A stretch of 64,000 nucleotides of DNA from Spongilla lacustris (Eukaryota; Porifera; Demospongiae; Spongillida; Spongillidae): positions 3,331,882 to 3,395,881 of the forward strand of contig OX442420.1 of NCBI GenBank assembly GCA_949361645.1, written 5' to 3'. The notes beneath the pieces were generated by a model. That model had not been told where the DNA came from, made no database searches, and saw nothing but the letters and a program-made list of their open reading frames with translations. Of this stretch, positions 55,272-64,000 are shown one piece after another; the stretch's first letter is position 1, and the number at the start of each line of letters is the position of its first letter. The translations under genes were made by a program, and so were the position numbers.

Positions 55272-55503
55272 ACCTTTTGTGGATGGGGTCTTGGGTCATG
55301 ATGCACAACACCTGATCAAGCGCCTGTGTGACCAAATTGCAATGAAGTGGGAGAAGTCACATTCTGAAGTAATGGTATGGGTTCGTGCCAGAATAGCTTT
55401 TGCTATTTTACGTGCAACAAACCTTTGCTTGCGTGGATCCAGGGTAAAATGGAGAAGTGGACATGGCATGGACGATAGAGCAGGCCTACCCCATTTTCCT
55501 TGA
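55272..55503 (+). pseudogene. Unidentified repeat-derived coding fragment
   Basis: The open frame ends at 55503 and reads HDAQHLIKRLCDQIAMKWEK, then RARIAFAILRATNLCLRG, then RVKWRSGHGMDD. I recall similar tails in invertebrate repeat proteins but cannot name the family. It lies exactly between the truncated YR element and the gypsy element, so it probably belongs to a third mobile element. Confidence 0.45.
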
Positions 55504-55548
55504 TGTGGTTTTATGTGTTAATCTCACAACAATTTTATTTTATTTGTT

Positions 55549-55574
55549 TTGTATGTATGTATGTATGTATGTAT
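55549..55574. repeat. (GTAT)n microsatellite
   Basis: About six TATG units. Confidence 0.9.
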
Positions 55575-55589
55575 TTTCTTGTGTTCAGA

Positions 55590-56170
55590 TGAATTATGAT
55601 AGTATTAGGAAAGGGGGTTGTCCTATAACTGAGAAGAGCTAGGTATGGATCAGCTGAATCTTGGATTAGTTGTTTAACTGTTTACACTGTTCGCTCTGCC
55701 TGTACATTGCTCTGAGGAAAATGAGGGCTTGATGTGGTGTGGTTGAACCTATAATTTTTTTTGCAAAGTCTATGAACTCCTGTGATGTAAATTGTGGCCC
55801 ATTATCAGTGACCAGGGTTTCGGGTATTCCATGATGTGAAAACACTTAGGATGATTTTCTCTGATGTGGTGGCAGTGAGTGTCTTGACCTCAGGAAATCG
55901 TGAGAAATAGTCCACCACTACCAAATAGTTCACCCCTTTGAGTGTGAAAAGGTCCGAAGCCACCCTCTGCCATGGGTATGCTGGGAGCTTTGTGGGAAGC
56001 AATGGTTCCTGTGTCTGGGTATTCTGCTTTGCACATGTCTGGCATTGCTTTACCATGTTGTATACCTCCTTTTGCAGACCTGGCCACCACACTGCTGTCT
56101 TGGCCCAAAGAAGACACCTTTCTATCCCCTGGTGTCCTTCATTAATTTTCTGCAGTGTGCGCTTCCTCAT
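55590..56170 (-). pseudogene. Integrase of gypsy B, truncated
   Basis: The minus strand opens with the zinc-binding HHCC part (GHQGIERCLLWAKTAVWWPG, then CQTCAKQN). It continues into the core with SDLFTLKGVNYLVVVDYFSR (first Asp). A frame change near 55850 leads to IPETLVTDNGPQFTSQEF (second Asp). Another change leads to a HTTSSP-type motif near 55730 and the Glu-containing QAERTV. A stop follows. The open part then resumes with DPYLALLSYRTTP before the element ends at about 55590. The D, D and E residues are all visible but in different frames. Confidence 0.82.
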
Positions 56171-56258
56171 GTCTTTTGGTACAACAAGTCAGTTTTCATA
56201 CAGAAGAATATCCTGGTGGATTGTCAAAAGGCCACGGACATTCCAATATGCTCTTAGG

Positions 56259-57717
56259 TCAGGGGGCTACCTGGCTCTTCACCTTGGCCAGCCTGACCTG
56301 CTGTCGTTGATGACAGATGAGCATATGGGATCTTTTGATTGTGACTGTTTGTAGAGCTGCAGTACGTGTTTCCCTGCTCATGGGAAGACTTTCAATAGAG
56401 ACCTCCATTATACATTCTGCTTCCTCCTGTAAGACTGCATTGTTAGTGGTTGATTGCAAGGGGGCTCTTGACAATACATCAGCTCTATAAAGCAATTTTC
56501 CTGGGACGTGGACCACATCATAACTAAATCGGGCCAGTCTCCAACGAAATTGTAGAACCCGAGGAGGCAGTGCTACCAGAGGTTTGTGGTCTGTCTTGAT
56601 TAGAAACTTCTTTCCTAAGAGATAGTTTGACAGCTTCTCGCAAGCCCATGTCTCCACTTGTGCATACCTTCGCTCTGTCTCTGTTAGTGACCTTGATGCA
56701 AACACCACAGGTTTCCAGGCAGAGTCTACTTTCTGACAGAGGACAGCTCCCAATCCATAGGAGGAAGCATCAGCTATTACTGTTGTTGGTGCCTCTGGGT
56801 CATAAGGCGCCAAAACTGCTGGTTTGACTAGTTCAGCCTTTATGTTCTTGAAGGCTTGGGTTTGTGGACTGTTCCAGACCCACATTGAAGACTTGCTGAG
56901 TAGCTCTCTTAGTGGCTGTGTGAGCTCGGCCAAATTTGGGATGAATTTTCCTAGCTGGTTGATCATTCCCATAAACCTCCGTAGTTCAGTCACATTATCT
57001 GGTGCTTTCATCTGCCTTATGGCTTCAGTTTTCTCTGGGTCAGCATGGATCCCTTCTTGGTCAACTATGTGACCCAGAAACTTAACTGATGACTGGTGAA
57101 ACACATTTCACTCGGTTCAAGGTCACCCTAGCTTCCCGAACCTGCTGCAACACTGCAAGTAGCCTTTCGTCATGTTCCTTTGCATTTTTGCCCATCACCA
57201 AACTATAATCAATGAGGCAAACAACACAATCTAGTCTACTTTGGATCTGACTCATTCTTTTCTGGAAAAGTTCTGGTCCACTTGATATCCCAAATGGTAA
57301 CTTGCTGAAACAGTACCATCCAAATGGCGTAAGAAATGTAGTGAGAAGTCTGGATTTTTCCGTGAGTGGTATCTGCCAAAACCCGCTGTTGGCATCCAGC
57401 TTGCTAAAGCATTTGGCACCTGCTAGCTGTGCCAAAATGTCATCCACCCTTGGCGGTGGATATACTTCTAGCAACACACTTTCATTCCGACGCTTAAGAT
57501 CCACACACACTCGTATCTCTCCTGACTTCTTTGGCATGGCTACCATTCCTGCACACCATGGTGTTGGTTCTTCTACTTTGGTAATGATCCCATTGCTCTC
57601 CATCTTGTTCAGCTCTTCTCGCACTTTATCACGGAGCGGCAGGGGAATTGATTGAGGAGTAAAGATTGAGTAAGGCACTTCGTCTGTCTGCAGCTTAATT
57701 TCATACTCAGGACCCAT
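56259..57717 (-). pseudogene. Reverse transcriptase and RNase H of gypsy B
   Basis: The reverse transcriptase runs from 57717: YSIFTPQSIPLPLRDKV, GIITKVEEPTPWCAGMV, RVCVDLKRRN, FSKLDANSGFWQIPL (first Asp), LPFGISSGPELFQKRM. It ends CLIDYSLVMG, where the catalytic second Asp of the usual I-D-D box is Tyr. A frameshift near 57100 opens the thumb/RNase H frame (57104-56259). That frame has KFLGHIVDQEGI, TVIADASSYGLGAVLCQ (RNase H Asp), KTDHKPLVAL and RADVLSRAPL. The changed catalytic Asp would abolish polymerisation even without the frameshift. Confidence 0.88.
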
Positions 57718-57816
57718 AGTCCCCAGCCCTGAAAACAGTGATGGAAACTGACTCAGTATATCTTGCTTTTCTGAGGCTTAACCCCTCTATAGCTGGGAGA
57801 CCAAGCAGATTGGTCT

Positions 57817-58878
57817 TCAAGCCGTGGATGACATAGATAGTCTGTGTGGTTGCTCTGCCTTCGCTATTGAGCCCTGGAACTGTCCCAACACCTTCAATGG
57901 TTGATGTGAAGGGCGCCTTAAGATCTTTGTAGGTCTAAGCAGTTTGGGATTCCCCAATAACCTGTGTGGTTCTAGGGAGATTGCTGTCACCTTAGCTCCT
58001 GTGTCCAGCTTGAATTTAACTTCCTTTTTATTCAACTGCAATGCTGACATCCATGATGAGTTTTGTTTCGTTATAAGTGCATCCAAGTACGCTGAGTCCA
58101 CTGCTTTCTGACCAGTAACCTCTGCTAGCCTTCGTGAATAACACGGATTGCTGTAGTGTCCCTTTCTCCCGCACCTGTGGCAAATGACATCTTTAGCTGG
58201 ACATCTATCTTTTGGGTGATTGCTTCTTCCACATCTTGTACACTGTCTTCCTTGTGGTCTCTGGTCTCCTCGTATTTTTGAGGTTTGGTCTTTCCATCTT
58301 GCCTGATAACGATTGATTTCTTCTATGCCGACCGTGTCTGTTTCTTTCAATGACTGTTGCTGCTCTCTGACCGCTTCCTCTTGACGTATCTTTTTCTTTG
58401 CTGTCTCAAGCGTAAGGTCAGGGTCCGGTTGTAACTTCCTCGACATTGCATCATCCCTGATTCCGACTACTAGGCAGTCCCGTATCATTTCTGGAGTCTT
58501 CTCTCCGTATTCGCAACTCTCCGCTAGAGCATAGAGTTCCATTATATATTTCTCCGCCGTCTCACCTTCTAGCTGGCTTCTGCGATTGAATCGCGCTCGC
58601 TCAAAAATGACATTTTTGCGTACCGCAAAAAAGGAATCAAACTTAGCCATGACTCCATCATATGTTTTCCTATCGTCTTCCATGGGGTTTGTAGACGATA
58701 ACACTGCCTCTGACTCCTCCCCCATACAGTACAACAGCGTGCTCACTTGTTTTGCTGCGCTAGCTTCTTTTAGCCCTGAAGCGACCCTAAATTGCTCGAA
58801 ACGGCGTTTCTATCGTTGCCACTCTTCTGGCTATTTGAAGTGAAAAAACTCGGGGTGGTCTAGCTTAACGTGAGCCAT
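57817..58878 (-). pseudogene. Gag-protease of gypsy B
   Basis: A 309-codon open part (58746-57817) has a gag capsid-like region (DRKTYDGVMAKFDSFFAVRK, RSQLEGETAEKYIMELYAL). Two zinc knuckles follow (CTRCGRSNHPKDRC, CHRCGRKGHYSNPC), then the protease signature VKFKLDTGAKVTAIS with the catalytic Asp-Thr-Gly. The likely original start is the ATG at 58878, directly after the primer-like site. Two in-frame TAG codons interrupt the first 45 codons, and both lie where Trp or similar would be expected. A frame change follows the protease near 57800. Confidence 0.85.
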
Positions 58879-58898
58879 TCTTTTCTCTTCCAACACGC

Positions 58899-58911
58899 AC
58901 CGCTGCCACCA
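58899..58911 (-). promoter_or_regulatory. Primer-binding-site-like sequence of gypsy B
   Basis: Minus strand TGGTGGCAGCGG directly follows CTACA. TGG at the start and a position just upstream of gag fit a tRNA primer site. The tRNA was not identified. Confidence 0.55.
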
Positions 58912-58993
58912 TGTAGAATATGATTATTCCAAAAAGTGCCCCCCTTACACGCATGCACAGATATACATATAGCGCATATGCATAACATTAAAC

Positions 58994-59116
58994 CGTTGCA
59001 GGCATATCCTGATACAGTATACCCAGCTTTACAACTGCACTTGAATGATCCTGGAGTATTGGTACATATCTGAGCACATGGACCCAATACTCCGTTTGGA
59101 GCACATTCATTGATGT
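58994..59116 (-). CDS. Calcium-binding EGF-like exon (copy B)
   Basis: A 123-nt phase-1/phase-1 exon with acceptor TTTCAG. It encodes [28 protein letters not shown] and [10 protein letters not shown], with six cysteines. It is the last exon of the copy-B tandem pair. The intron after it is now the gypsy element, and the donor reads GGTTTAAT instead of GGTGGGTA as in exon 17017-17139. That is a weaker splice site, so correct splicing of this exon is doubtful. Confidence 0.8.
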
Positions 59117-59338
59117 CTGAAAAAGATGTATTATATATTATTGGTGAGCAGTTCAGACAAAATTGCCGCATCATAAGGACAACGGCATTCTTGTCAAGTT
59201 CTCTAAAGTTTTGAGATATGAAACTGTTTCTCATTGTGCTAATTGTTATTAAATTGTTATTAAATTGTGACAAATGTCTGTTATAGATGTCCCTCTAGAT
59301 GCTATAAAAATTATACACCATTAATCAGAATTTCTCAC

Positions 59339-59461
59339 CATTGCAGGCATATCCAGATAGAGCATACCCAGTTTTACAACTGCAGTAAAATGATCCTGGA
59401 GTATTGGTACATATCTGATCACATGGACCTAATCCTCCGTTTGGAGCACATTCATTGATGT
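59339..59461 (-). CDS. Calcium-binding EGF-like exon (copy B)
   Basis: A 123-nt phase-1/phase-1 exon encoding [18 protein letters not shown] and [10 protein letters not shown], with six cysteines. It equals copy-A exon 17708-17830 in protein. The spacing to the next exon (345 bp) and the intron text match the copy-A array. Confidence 0.88.
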
Positions 59462-59924
59462 CTGAAATGAATAGAAGGGAGGAATTATCATTTGGCAATG
59501 TACACATTTGGGTCCAATTTGTAATTCAAGTAATTCATGGGACATGCCTCAAATGCTAGCTGTCATTCATAATATTACATTCTTCATGGTTGCAGCTTTT
59601 CATTGCTAATATCAAAATATACGTATAGTGTTTAGTCCTGTGTTAGATACAATGAAAGAACCCTCCAGGTTTATTAATTATAAAAGACTCTCTTTACACT
59701 TCAATTGCATATATAAAGCGATTATCATGAGATGTACATTGTATTTTGTATTGGAATGTGACATTTATTGATGGGCAAAATTGAAGTGAAAAGGGTCCTT
59801 TAATGCATTTTAAATTTCAAACAGATACCTAGGTAATAATTTCTTAAATACAGGAAATTTTTCTTTGCTTTCATCGATTTGCCAGAGATGCCCCAGCATG
59901 GTGTTTTTCTTTTTTTTCTTTTTC
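59462..59924. other. EGF-gene intron, duplicated from 17831-18289
   Basis: Near-identical to copy A. No exon was seen. Confidence 0.6.
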
Positions 59925-60020
59925 GAGTTTAATGATGCAAAAAGTATTGGCTCCTTGCGGGCTCCGCCCCAGACCCCAATGAGGGAGCTTACAGCGCTCC
60001 CTCATACCCCCTAGCTGTGA
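59925..60020. repeat. GC-rich hairpin repeat family, copy 7
   Basis: Same as 18290-18375: GGGCTCCGCCCCAGACCCC and GAGGGAGCTTACAGCGCTCC. Confidence 0.8.
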
Positions 60021-60290
60021 GTGTTAAAGGTAGTCTCGTGCTCAGACTCACTTGTGTATTAGTAATCTCGCATAATGCGTTCACAAAAAGAGCCCGCGAT
60101 AGGTTGTCGCAGAAAAAAGAAATTGTATTCCTGTGACGCAAAGTGACGTTGCCGGTACTGGTTTGTTATTAAAAAATGATTGCAAAGTCCAGGGCAGATT
60201 TTTCTTTTTCTTCACCCTGTGGCATTACCGGCTCTTGCGTCAAATTGTGTACCAGGCTAGCTACTTACGTGCATGAGTCTGGGAACGAGG

Positions 60291-60292
<2 letters not shown>

Positions 60293-60322
<30 letters not shown>
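60293..60322. repeat. 30-base poly-G tract
   Basis: Counterpart of the 40-G tract at 18660-18699. Confidence 0.95.
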
Positions 60323-60324
<2 letters not shown>

Positions 60325-60464
60325 ATCTAATCATCTTGCCCCCGGGTACTCGAAATCTTCGTTATGTCTACAGTGCCGGCTAAGTAATGTTTCTCGTGAA
60401 AAGTACCATTTTGTGGTAAATGCACATTATCTGTAACTGACTGAGCTAGGTAGAGAACTCTTAC

Positions 60465-60587
60465 CATTGCAGGCATAACCAGATAGATTATATCCCGCCT
60501 TACAACTGCAGGAGAATGATCCTGGAGTATTGGTACATATCTGAGCACATGGACCTAATCCTCCATTTGGAGCACATTCGTTGATAT
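60465..60587 (-). CDS. Calcium-binding EGF-like exon (copy B)
   Basis: A 123-nt phase-1/phase-1 exon with acceptor TTTTAG and donor GTAAGA. It encodes the same domain as 18842-18964 (GYNLSGYACN) with six cysteines and one synonymous change seen near 60555. Confidence 0.9.
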
Positions 60588-62123
60588 CTAAAATAGATAT
60601 TGTGGTTGAATCCATGATTAGTACATGCAAATCCAATGATACAATTAACACATCCCAAACTCTAGCTACCATCATACAAAAAAGAATTGCTTTTTATTTT
60701 GGTCAACAGTCCACAATTGTTTACGTCCCGAGTTTCCATGCTTACCAGTTATTTGTTTGTGCTTAGAATATTTTGTTTATATTTTATAGTTCATGTCTCA
60801 TAATATTCTGGCTAGCATTTGTCGTGACAAATACGATAGCGCCGGCCCAAAGAATGTCACGTTCATGGTAGGTACTGCGCTAAAAGTGCGGTGCCCAATG
60901 AATAACAAAATGAGCTATTATACGCTATAACTGGGGGAGGGGGGGGGGGGGGAGTCAATTGTCAGTAACTTATGAGTGCTACATAGAACTTCATCTTTGG
61001 ACATAGTTATAGGCATACATTCAATGATCATTTCTTTCGTGTTCGTGTGTGTTAAGACACTTTGCTGCTAAGAACTTTTACACCGTAAAACATATGACAT
61101 GGGTATATTATATGTAATTCGGACATCAGCGGTAAGGTCTATCATTCTTACAAGCATGTATGGTAAGCCATTGGTTTCAGCAATGCCAAAAATTTCTTAC
61201 CACAACAGGACCTTGTTTGTGTGTGCTACAGATAGCTTGTTTGTGTTTGCTACAGATAGCTTTATCTGCTGCAACCTCACTAAAATGCACTACATGTACA
61301 TGTACTTATATGTTGATTGGTGATGTATATATGCTTACAATGCTGCTGTGTTTCCTGGACCACTCCATACAGCTCTTTTGTTGTATAAACAGCCTATTAA
61401 ACCTCTGTTTTGCTTACAATGTACTTTTTTACCCCCAGGGCGGGGACCTTGTTTGTGTTGCATGATCCCACACCTCCAAAGCTACATCACATGTGCAGAG
61501 ATTGAACTTCATATTTCAATTTCATGTGGTGTGCATGTGTGGTTGAAAGCATGCACAGAGCAAGGTCAGTCATGCAATGCTTTGCCATACATGTGATGAT
61601 GGAGGGGATGCTCCAATTGTAGATTTTTAGCATTCATAGGTTTTGTAACCATCCTGTCAGTGTCAGTCACATGAAAGGTAACTAAGTTTGGAAAGATCAC
61701 ATGAATACAATTTCTATAGTAACTAAGATTTGTGACTTAAAATTAACGAACACGCAGCGGGAACCTTGCGGGAATCTAAATGTACACATGTACATGTACA
61801 TGTATGTCCCCACCCGGGAACCACTTTTCATGCAGTTCTAATACTATATCGTTATTTGCAAAGTTATATAACTCTTTGAATACCAACGCTGTGTTCCCCA
61901 TACATGTAAATAAGAAGACTATATAATTATGTAAATAATGCAATAGAGCTGGAAGTACATAATGTAATCTATTTGTGTAGCCATGCATGCAAGAAATGAC
62001 AAGGGTATTTAACAAAGGTTCCGTGGGCCTCAAGCCATCTAAATCCCCCTACTCGTCAGTACCTGAAAATGGACCCTTTTCATCGCGTGAGCAATGACAT
62101 TCATTGAAATTAAAATTATTTGT
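60588..62123. other. Large EGF-gene intron, no exon seen
   Basis: Up to about 61723 it follows copy A (18965-20095). After that it is copy-B-specific sequence up to about 62575. Poly-G-like stretch near 60934-60952. Confidence 0.55.
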
Positions 62124-62372
62124 TGTCCGCCATCTTGGTGCTCAAGTTATTATAGGACGGTATGGGCAAAACAAAGCTTTTGGTCATTACTGTACGTTCA
62201 CCGTAAGTGATTATGGGTTTGGTTTTTTTACAGTGGGCACTGACATCATTCCATGGTAAGAATATAAAAGTATTACAAGACCCAAAACAGGCATACATAA
62301 TGTAAATAATTAAAAAAAACTATTAATTGCCCATACCGTTCTATAGTAACTTGAGCACCAAGATGGCGGACA
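62124..62372. mobile_element. 249-bp MITE with about 50-bp inverted ends (copy B only)
   Basis: The left end TGTCCGCCATCTTGGTGCTC pairs with the right end GAGCACCAAGATGGCGGACA. Pairing continues through AACTT and the GGACGGTATGGGCAA blocks with few changes. No target duplication was identified. Confidence 0.88.
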
Positions 62373-62798
62373 GCATTGAATATGAATTGAATTAACCTCA
62401 AATGAATTTCATTTAATTAAGTGATTTTTGACATCATATGAAAGGGGTCTATAGAGGTGGCTTTTGTTTTTAAAAGCATGATTTCGAACTTTTAGTCTTG
62501 CATGGCACCATTTTATGATAAATTATTTTCAATAACTTGTACTTCTCAGTATGCCTTTTCCACATTGTATTGGTGGTTCCCGAGGGGGTGAACTTACATG
62601 TAAGTCACAATACCACCGTCAATCTATATGATTTTAGAAAGATGGTGCGATGTAAGGACAATAATAATTATTATGGTGGGATGTAACACATTAAAGTTGG
62701 TGGATATAATGACTTGAAGGTAATGGTAGTGTAAAAAGGAAGGGAACAGCTCACTTCATTTAATTACATGCAGCATACTGAAAATGTGCTTAACTCAC

Positions 62799-62906
62799 CG
62801 CTACAAGCATATCCAGGGGGACAGCTGCAAGAGTAAGATCCAACAGCATTGGTACATAATCGAGCCAGTGGTTCCAATCCTCCATTTGGAATGCACTCCT
62901 TGATAT
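62799..62906 (-). CDS. EGF-like exon lacking one cysteine (copy B, most 5')
   Basis: A 108-nt phase-1/phase-1 exon with donor GTGAGT and acceptor TTGTAG. It encodes DIKECIPNGG, then Leu in place of the second Cys, then CTNAVGSYSCSCPPGYACS. It differs from copy A (21040-21147) at a few residues around the missing cysteine (EPLAR against DPLVQ), so this stretch is the most diverged part of any EGF exon pair. Confidence 0.82.
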
Positions 62907-63294
62907 CTACAACAATGCACAAAATATATTGGGCTATGTTGCAATATACAAATATAGCAGATTTGATCATATATGCATGTGTATGTAAAAGACTAACCAC
63001 GGTCTTGATTTGATAAGCATGATTTATGCAGTTAGCTCTCTGATTGTCTCTGTTTCTAATCAGCGATGTGAAACTCAAGGAACTGTCAACTTATACAATC
63101 AACAAATGCTTTTCTCGAATGAAAATGATTTTAAATAATTTAGTTGTTAGAATGCAGAAAGGTATAAAACTTCCAAACCCCCCCCCCCCCCCCCCCCCCC
63201 CCCCCTACTCATATTGGCATAGAAATGACAAAAAAAAAACGTATAGCTACCATATATGATCTAAGTTATAATCATTATTTTATTATGAGCTCTG

Positions 63295-63698
63295 GAAACA
63301 TATATGGAGCCTGGGGTGAAGAGGCATGTAATGCTTTCTCCTGCATAGCCATGCGCAAAGCCATCCTCACAAACTGCAGCATATCCCTAGTTTTGGGGGA
63401 TCTATATGGCAGACTGAGCATTGTGCTTGTGAGAGCAAACGCCAGGGCTATCCTTGCAAGATCCTAGTAGGTGGCAGACATACTGGTCGATGCAATGGAC
63501 TACTGATATGTTAACTCCTTCTGTGTGTATTTGCCTAAGAATTATTTTGTTATGCTGCTTCCATCTTAAAATTTAATTAACTGTAGTGTGATTTAGTGCA
63601 TTACATATTCTTTTCATGTATATGTATATAAATTATATTATTATTATTATTACTGTTTTATCATAAAAAAAGGTACACATAAATAAAAAAATTTAAAA
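63295..63698 (+). mobile_element. 5'-truncated non-LTR insertion with target duplication (copy B only)
   Basis: A 404-bp insert between ATGAGCTCTG (63285-63294) and ATGAGCACTG (63699-63708). Copy A keeps the single site ATGAGCTCTG at 21474-21483. The first 170 bp encode the protein end NIYGAWGEEACNAFS, LGDLYGRLSIVLVRANARAI, stop at 63465-63467, the C terminus of an RLE-type RT protein. The rest is AT-rich 3' untranslated sequence ending in an A-rich tail. All hallmarks of target-primed insertion are present. Confidence 0.9.
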
Positions 63699-63859
63699 AT
63701 GAGCACTGTGAAATAATATTTATTAGTCTTCCAACAAAATAAGCCTTCCGCATACCGAATAATTATAATATCAATACCGGTACAATTATCATTACTATTA
63801 TGATTAAGTAATACAGTAATTATATACTCACAACTATTTATAAAGAACACTACAACTAA

Positions 63860-64000
63860 AACTCACAAGATGTGGTTGGTGTGACACATCTGGCCAAAAT
63901 TGCCCTGGCATTCTGCCGAGGCTCAGGCGACTGTAAATGGTTGATATAACCTAATTTAGAGGTTGACATGCATAGCTGGGTGGCCACCTTTTTTGACAGT
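63860..64000 (-). pseudogene. Non-LTR retrotransposon tail, copy of 21655-21780
   Basis: Minus strand with QNARAILARCVTPTTSCEF and a stop at the low-coordinate end. It is the duplicate of the relic upstream of copy A and continues beyond the window. Confidence 0.7.

Larger units (their letters stand above)
55590..58912 (-). mobile_element. Ty3/gypsy retrotransposon, 3' truncated
   Basis: The minus-strand order is primer-binding-like site, gag with zinc knuckles, protease, reverse transcriptase, RNase H, integrase. This order (integrase last) defines Ty3/gypsy. The integrase is cut before its C terminus near 55590 and no 3' LTR follows. Only about 80 bases separate the primer site from EGF exon 58994, too short for a full 5' LTR. 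Stops and catalytic changes show it is dead. Confidence 0.88.
48494..64000. repeat. Segmental duplication, copy B
   Basis: Partner of 11624-21775, longer because of inserts at 48683-49667, 49903-51614, 55272-58990, 61724-62575 and 63295-63698. The right boundary is not reached. Confidence 0.92.

Overview
This is a eukaryotic, intron-bearing, repeat-saturated stretch of an animal genome. There is no bacterial-style gene packing and no operon. The only host gene I can model with splice sites is a minus-strand extracellular-protein gene built from calcium-binding EGF-like modules, one module per 123-nt symmetric phase-1 exon, ending in a cysteine-containing repeat module. The transposon mix points to a marine invertebrate: a tyrosine-recombinase retroelement, Ty3/gypsy elements, non-LTR elements with a restriction-like endonuclease tail, hAT, Tc1/mariner and piggyBac-like pieces, and many hairpin MITEs. 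A sponge is my best guess, held loosely, because no lineage marker is present.

Layout. From 0 to 10 kb there is no host gene: a 1.6-kb transposon with 516-bp inverted repeats, an inverted-repeat cluster near 3.1-3.6 kb, microsatellites, and two broken non-LTR fragments. From 10.5 to 22 kb lies copy A of the EGF locus (minus strand, exons between 21147 and 10499, true stop at 10499-10501). A tyrosine-recombinase retroelement (12.36-16.65 kb, plus strand) sits in one of its introns. From 22 to 48 kb is a transposon graveyard: a RecQ-like helicase pseudogene carrying a hAT MITE with a perfect 8-bp target duplication, a 490-bp palindrome, a gypsy relic (36.1-38.1 kb), a 2-kb inverted-repeat element, and an Ulp1-like protease fragment. 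From 48.5 to 64 kb is copy B of the EGF locus, in the same orientation, with a second copy of the recombinase retroelement (52.0-55.3 kb) and a gypsy element (55.6-58.9 kb) in the matching place.

Copies A and B are nearly identical in long blocks, including intron sequence, but differ by clean insertions and by the number of EGF exons (three versus two in the local tandem). The pair is either a real segmental duplication or two haplotypes placed in series by the assembler. The sequence alone cannot separate these. If the duplication is real, the exons could belong to two tandem genes, or to one long gene whose 3' end is at 10.5 kb.

Every transposon protein I can read is broken by stops, frameshifts, internal deletions or loss of catalytic residues, so no element here looks autonomous. 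No tRNA, rRNA, CRISPR array or recognisable promoter was seen.
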